From: a virus
Virus record (IMG/VR): IMGVR_UViG_3300020246_000069
Coordinates: 1-25,530 of that record
Direction: 5' to 3' (one strand)
Length of the DNA: 25,530 bases
Each line of letters starts with the position of its first letter. Position 1 is the stretch's first letter. Shown one piece after another: positions 22,303 to 25,530 of this stretch. Below the pieces are notes generated by a model. That model ran no database searches. It was not told the origin of the DNA and saw nothing but the letters and a program-made list of their open reading frames with translations. The translations under genes and the position numbers were made by a program.

Positions 22303-22495
22303 TCTTTAATTCCTGTCTTGCTTTTCGTATTTCCATAACATACTTTGCAATACGCTCTCTTGGTTCTAATTTATCATTAGTATTTTGCTGTGGCATACTA
22401 GGACTACGAGATAATAATCCTGTGCTTTGCACTGGTTGTTTTTTCTGTTTAGGCATTTGTAAATTTTTATATGCTTTAAAACCTGCGTTATACAT
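22295..22495 (-). CDS. Small basic protein, 66 residues
   Basis: AGAGGT precedes the ATG at 22495. The protein is basic and rich in Gln, Ser and Pro in its middle (MPKQKKQPVQSTGLLSRSPS), with a C-terminal helix (ERIAKYVMEIRKARQEL). It sits between two virion-type genes in the same operon, overlapping the next by 8 bases. Family not recognised. Confidence 0.65.
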   Translation of the reverse strand: MYNAGFKAYKNLQMPKQKKQPVQSTGLLSRSPSMPQQNTNDKLEPRERIAKYVMEIRKARQELKNG

Positions 22496-22506
22496 TCTTA
22501 TACCTC

Positions 22507-25500
22507 TTACTCTGGTGCATCTGTGCTAAATATATCAAATACTGGACCTAAAATAGAACCACCCAGTGTGCCTGTAAGATCAGATGTTAATATTTTACCA
22601 ATTAATGATCCAAATCCTACACTTGTACTATAGTCTTGTTTCATTTCTGCAAGGTCATACTGAGTATTTGATGCTATGTTTTGAATGGCAAGTCGTGTCA
22701 TGCGATCTTTTTCACTCTCTGCGGCAGTCCATGCTTGCTCCATGTTATCAGAATAGAATTGCCACAGGTCATTGTATGCATCACGTGACATATCTAACAA
22801 AGCCTCAGAGTTTATTTCATTAGCACGATTAACTGCAGCCGTATCAGACGTTGCAATCTCTCTACGCCACTGTGCATTTGCCTGATCTATAACTAAACGA
22901 TTAGTAGCATTAAACTGCTCACGTTGATTGTTTACCTCAGTATTAAATCTTTCAATAACATTTACCTGACCTGCGTTAAATTGTGACTGTGCATTAGATT
23001 GTGTCGCATTAAACTGAGCAGTTGAGTTTGCAAGACTAGCAAAAAATTGATCTACCTGATTTTGTGAACTAGCATTAAATTGTGCAGCAGCATTCTGTGC
23101 AGCCTGATCGCTAAACAAAGATTGTGTGCGCTGCTGACCTTTAAATAGCTCCATCTGTTGTCTATTAGATAGATTTGCCATGTCCATTTGTAAAAAGTTT
23201 TGTGCATTTTGTACAACAGTCTGTTGTCTATTACTTAAATTAGCTACGTCAAGCTGAGACAAAGCAGCAGCCTCTGCCATCACAAGAGCCTGACTATTAT
23301 TTAACTCCGCTAAACTTTCTGAGTTCGCTAGTCTAGAGTTCTCAAGAGCAATTTGCTGCTCTGCTGTAAAATTAACATTAGCTATATCACTAATTTTACT
23401 TGCATTAATTACCTTTGCTTGAAATCCTTGATCAAACTCTAAGCCCATAAACTTAGCACGTTGCTCTGCAGAAAGCATAGCCATCTGCTGTTTATTAGAT
23501 AGGTTTTGTGCATCAAAAGCTGCTTGTGTTGCAGCGTCAGCCTGTGCAATAGGCAATGCAGCTTCCATAGCGGCCTGTACAATAGCCTGTCCTGCTATTG
23601 AAGATGTGCCTAGTCCACGTGCAGCCATCTGTTGTGTAGCAAGCCGCATTGCTCCTGCAGCCCAAGGGGGTGTTTCACCACCCTCAAAGTCCTGCATTAA
23701 TGTTTCTAACTGACCACGTACTGTTCTTTTACTATTTTCTGAAGCTTGCGCAGCGGCTACGGCATTAGTATATTTTGCTACTTTAGTTGCATCTACTGTG
23801 CCTAGACCACTAACAAGCTCTGACTGTCCAGTTTCAATATCATTTATAAGGGTACGTTCTGTCTCTTCTGTTAACTCAGCTAACTTAACTACTTGATCAA
23901 AGTCTTCCTCTATTTTAGCGGCAGCTAGTCCATCTTCCTCTGCCATTCTGGTGGCTATACCAGTGGTTGCCTGTGTAGCTGCTGTTGATTGCGCTGCGTC
24001 ACTTACAAAGCCTGTTTGTGCCTCTATACCTGCCTCACCAGTTATATAATTAGAGGGATCTAAATTAAATCTCTCAGCAAATTGCTCTGGTGTAAACTCT
24101 CTACCACCTTGAATGTATCTATTTCGCTCTGCATCATACGTAGGGGTTTGTCCCTCTTCAAATTCTGTAGAGGCAGTTACTGCACTAAGTAGTCCTTGTG
24201 CATCAACTACCTCACCACCCTCTAATACAGCCTTAACACTACGAGCAGATGTAGCAGGAGCCATTAATGTAGCTGCAGTAGCTGCAGGTTGAGCAGCTTG
24301 TGTAGTGGATGCCAGTGTAGTTCCTAATGCAGATGCACCTACAACCTGTCCTGATGTAGGATCTACAAACTGCCCTGCCTCTTGAGCCACACCCACAGGA
24401 ACAAAAGTTGCACCAACAGGCATCCCTGGTGCTATTGCCTGTGTAGCTAGTACATCTTGTAATTGTGAAGCTGTACCTTCACTTACAAAATCTTGTTGTG
24501 GTATAAACTGTTGTCCTAAAACACGTGGATCTGATGGTGTATATACATCAGGATCAGTTTGCCCTGTTCCTGTATCTCCCGCTGGAGGCTCTTGTTGATA
24601 TAAACTAGACCCTAGCTGTATTGTATTTGCCCCTGTGCCACCTAAAGACTCTGAAAATGCTTCATCCACTGCAGATTGTTCTTCCATCTCCTCTGTAGTT
24701 GTAGTGTTAGTCCCTAATGTACCTGACTGTGCATAAATTACATTTTTCTTAGCCATTCCACCATTAGCCATCTGTATAGCCTTTTGTGTATACATGTCCA
24801 TCATTTGTTTTTTATCAGGATTATTATTTAAATAATTATTAAACCCGTTCATATCTCCTTGATAACCTAAACTACCAGCAATACGTTGCATTGCTTGTGG
24901 CTTAAACCCACCAAACATATTTTGTTGTGTCATTGGCATATTTTGTTGTTGCATGTTAGGAACCGCCCCACCTTGTTGATATGTAAATCTTGGCATATAC
25001 CCAGTTTGTTGTGGTTGATTATAAGTAATAGGTGTAAAAGCACTTGCAGGTCTATAATTTAATCCTATAGTAGGATTATAGGCTTGATTAGCTTGAAGAG
25101 ATTGACCGACTACACCTGTAGAAATTTGTGCATCTGCAGGTTGATATTGGCTAACAGTCGTTCCAAATGTAGGTGTTACGGTATACGTTCCTGTAACAGG
25201 ATCAACTTGTCCAACATTATCACCAACAGGCTGTACAAATTGTGGTTGCACTACAGGGGCTTGATATGTGCCACTAGTTGGTTGAAATGGTATGTTAACA
25301 GGTTGGCCTGTTCCATCCACTATTACGGGGCTATCGACCACAGGAGTTGGTGTAACTACAGGATCTGTTACGATAGGATCTGTTGCACCTGTGTCATCTA
25401 TAGGATCTGTTACATCCGTATCATCCACAGGATCTGGATCTGGATTAAATATAGCATCATAACCCTCTGGATCATTTGCTTGTAATATATTCTCACCATA

Positions 25501-25530
25501 TACATCTGCAACCCTTTGTGGATTGTAAAT
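22507..25530 (-). CDS. Large repeat-rich virion-type protein, 5' end outside window
   Basis: The frame stays open from the right edge to TAA at 22507-22509, about 1,007 residues. A GTG at 25428 is possible, but 34 further codons upstream (NPQRVADVYGENILQAND...) look coding and contain no ATG, so the true start is probably beyond the window. From the GTG: residues 1-240 are rich in Asp, Pro, Val, Thr and Gln (TDPI/TDPV repeats, then a QQ-rich stretch with GGAVPNM and MANGGMAKK); 240-500 low-complexity; 500-640 helical; 640-845 a repeat region with 11-residue periodicity; the end has a hydrophobic part (about 938-966). Fits an internal or tail-associated structural protein; exact role unknown. 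Confidence 0.75.
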   Translation of the reverse strand: MYNPQRVADVYGENILQANDPEGYDAIFNPDPDPVDDTDVTDPIDDTGATDPIVTDPVVTPTPVVDSPVIVDGTGQPVNIPFQPTSGTYQAPVVQPQFVQPVGDNVGQVDPVTGTYTVTPTFGTTVSQYQPADAQISTGVVGQSLQANQAYNPTIGLNYRPASAFTPITYNQPQQTGYMPRFTYQQGGAVPNMQQQNMPMTQQNMFGGFKPQAMQRIAGSLGYQGDMNGFNNYLNNNPDKKQMMDMYTQKAIQMANGGMAKKNVIYAQSGTLGTNTTTTEEMEEQSAVDEAFSESLGGTGANTIQLGSSLYQQEPPAGDTGTGQTDPDVYTPSDPRVLGQQFIPQQDFVSEGTASQLQDVLATQAIAPGMPVGATFVPVGVAQEAGQFVDPTSGQVVGASALGTTLASTTQAAQPAATAATLMAPATSARSVKAVLEGGEVVDAQGLLSAVTASTEFEEGQTPTYDAERNRYIQGGREFTPEQFAERFNLDPSNYITGEAGIEAQTGFVSDAAQSTAATQATTGIATRMAEEDGLAAAKIEEDFDQVVKLAELTEETERTLINDIETGQSELVSGLGTVDATKVAKYTNAVAAAQASENSKRTVRGQLETLMQDFEGGETPPWAAGAMRLATQQMAARGLGTSSIAGQAIVQAAMEAALPIAQADAATQAAFDAQNLSNKQQMAMLSAEQRAKFMGLEFDQGFQAKVINASKISDIANVNFTAEQQIALENSRLANSESLAELNNSQALVMAEAAALSQLDVANLSNRQQTVVQNAQNFLQMDMANLSNRQQMELFKGQQRTQSLFSDQAAQNAAAQFNASSQNQVDQFFASLANSTAQFNATQSNAQSQFNAGQVNVIERFNTEVNNQREQFNATNRLVIDQANAQWRREIATSDTAAVNRANEINSEALLDMSRDAYNDLWQFYSDNMEQAWTAAESEKDRMTRLAIQNIASNTQYDLAEMKQDYSTSVGFGSLIGKILTSDLTGTLGGSILGPVFDIFSTDAPE
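22891..23088 (-). repeat. Six 11-residue (33-base) repeats with an xQFNA core
   Basis: In the large leftward protein (numbering from the GTG at 25428) phenylalanines fall at residues 784, 795, 806, 817, 828 and 839, exactly 11 apart. Most sit in QFN or RFN followed by Ala or Thr. At the DNA level this is a degenerate 33-base period with GCATTAAA-type cores. Upstream, NLSN-x-QQ occurs at residues 642, 730 and 752, that is 88 and 22 apart, also multiples of 11. Confidence 0.8.

Overview
The window looks like part of the genome of a short-tailed marine bacteriophage (podovirus) of the HMO-2011 type, the group first described from a SAR116 phage and common among phages of marine Alphaproteobacteria. 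The best marker is a family-A DNA polymerase with a four-cysteine, DnaJ-like zinc insertion between its exonuclease and polymerase domains. Other genes fit this: a tyrosine integrase, a DUF932 protein, separate primase and helicase genes, a T7-type endonuclease I, a PD-(D/E)XK exonuclease, a class II ribonucleotide reductase and a SleB-type hydrolase. The placement is an inference from gene content, not from a database search. No phage RNA polymerase, terminase, portal or capsid gene is visible. The integrase suggests, but does not prove, a temperate lifestyle.

Layout. About 1-17060 is read rightward and tightly packed, with many ATGA/TAATG overlaps and no gap above 80 bases. Positions 1-3200 hold small accessory genes, including a cysteine-rich protein, a winged-helix-like protein and small basic and membrane proteins, and end with the SleB-like hydrolase. 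Three copies of a near-identical 16-bp palindrome lie in the first 2.1 kb. Positions 3279-7274 hold DUF932, integrase, primase and helicase. Positions 7271-9055 are a cluster of small membrane or zinc proteins, led by a DoxX-like protein. Positions 9063-13585 hold DNA polymerase, a putative ssDNA-binding protein, the exonuclease and endonuclease I. A very good sigma70-type promoter sits just before the putative ssDNA-binding gene. Positions 13587-17060 hold nucleotide metabolism and accessory genes: DUF3310, class II ribonucleotide reductase, a nuclease-like protein and a protein resembling ribosome modulation factor.

Positions 17057 to the right edge are read leftward and hold large, low-complexity, virion-type proteins. 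In order of transcription these are a repeat-rich protein of more than 1,000 residues that continues past the right edge, two small proteins, a 390-residue protein and a 1,175-residue protein. This operon ends at a hairpin plus U8 terminator at the convergent junction (17043-17069).

How it fits together. The rightward genes would copy the phage DNA, break down DNA and resolve recombination junctions, reduce ribonucleotides with a cobalamin enzyme that needs no second subunit, and possibly modify host ribosomes and membranes. The leftward genes would supply internal or tail-associated virion proteins. I found no tRNA, rRNA, CRISPR array, insertion sequence or recognisable attachment site.
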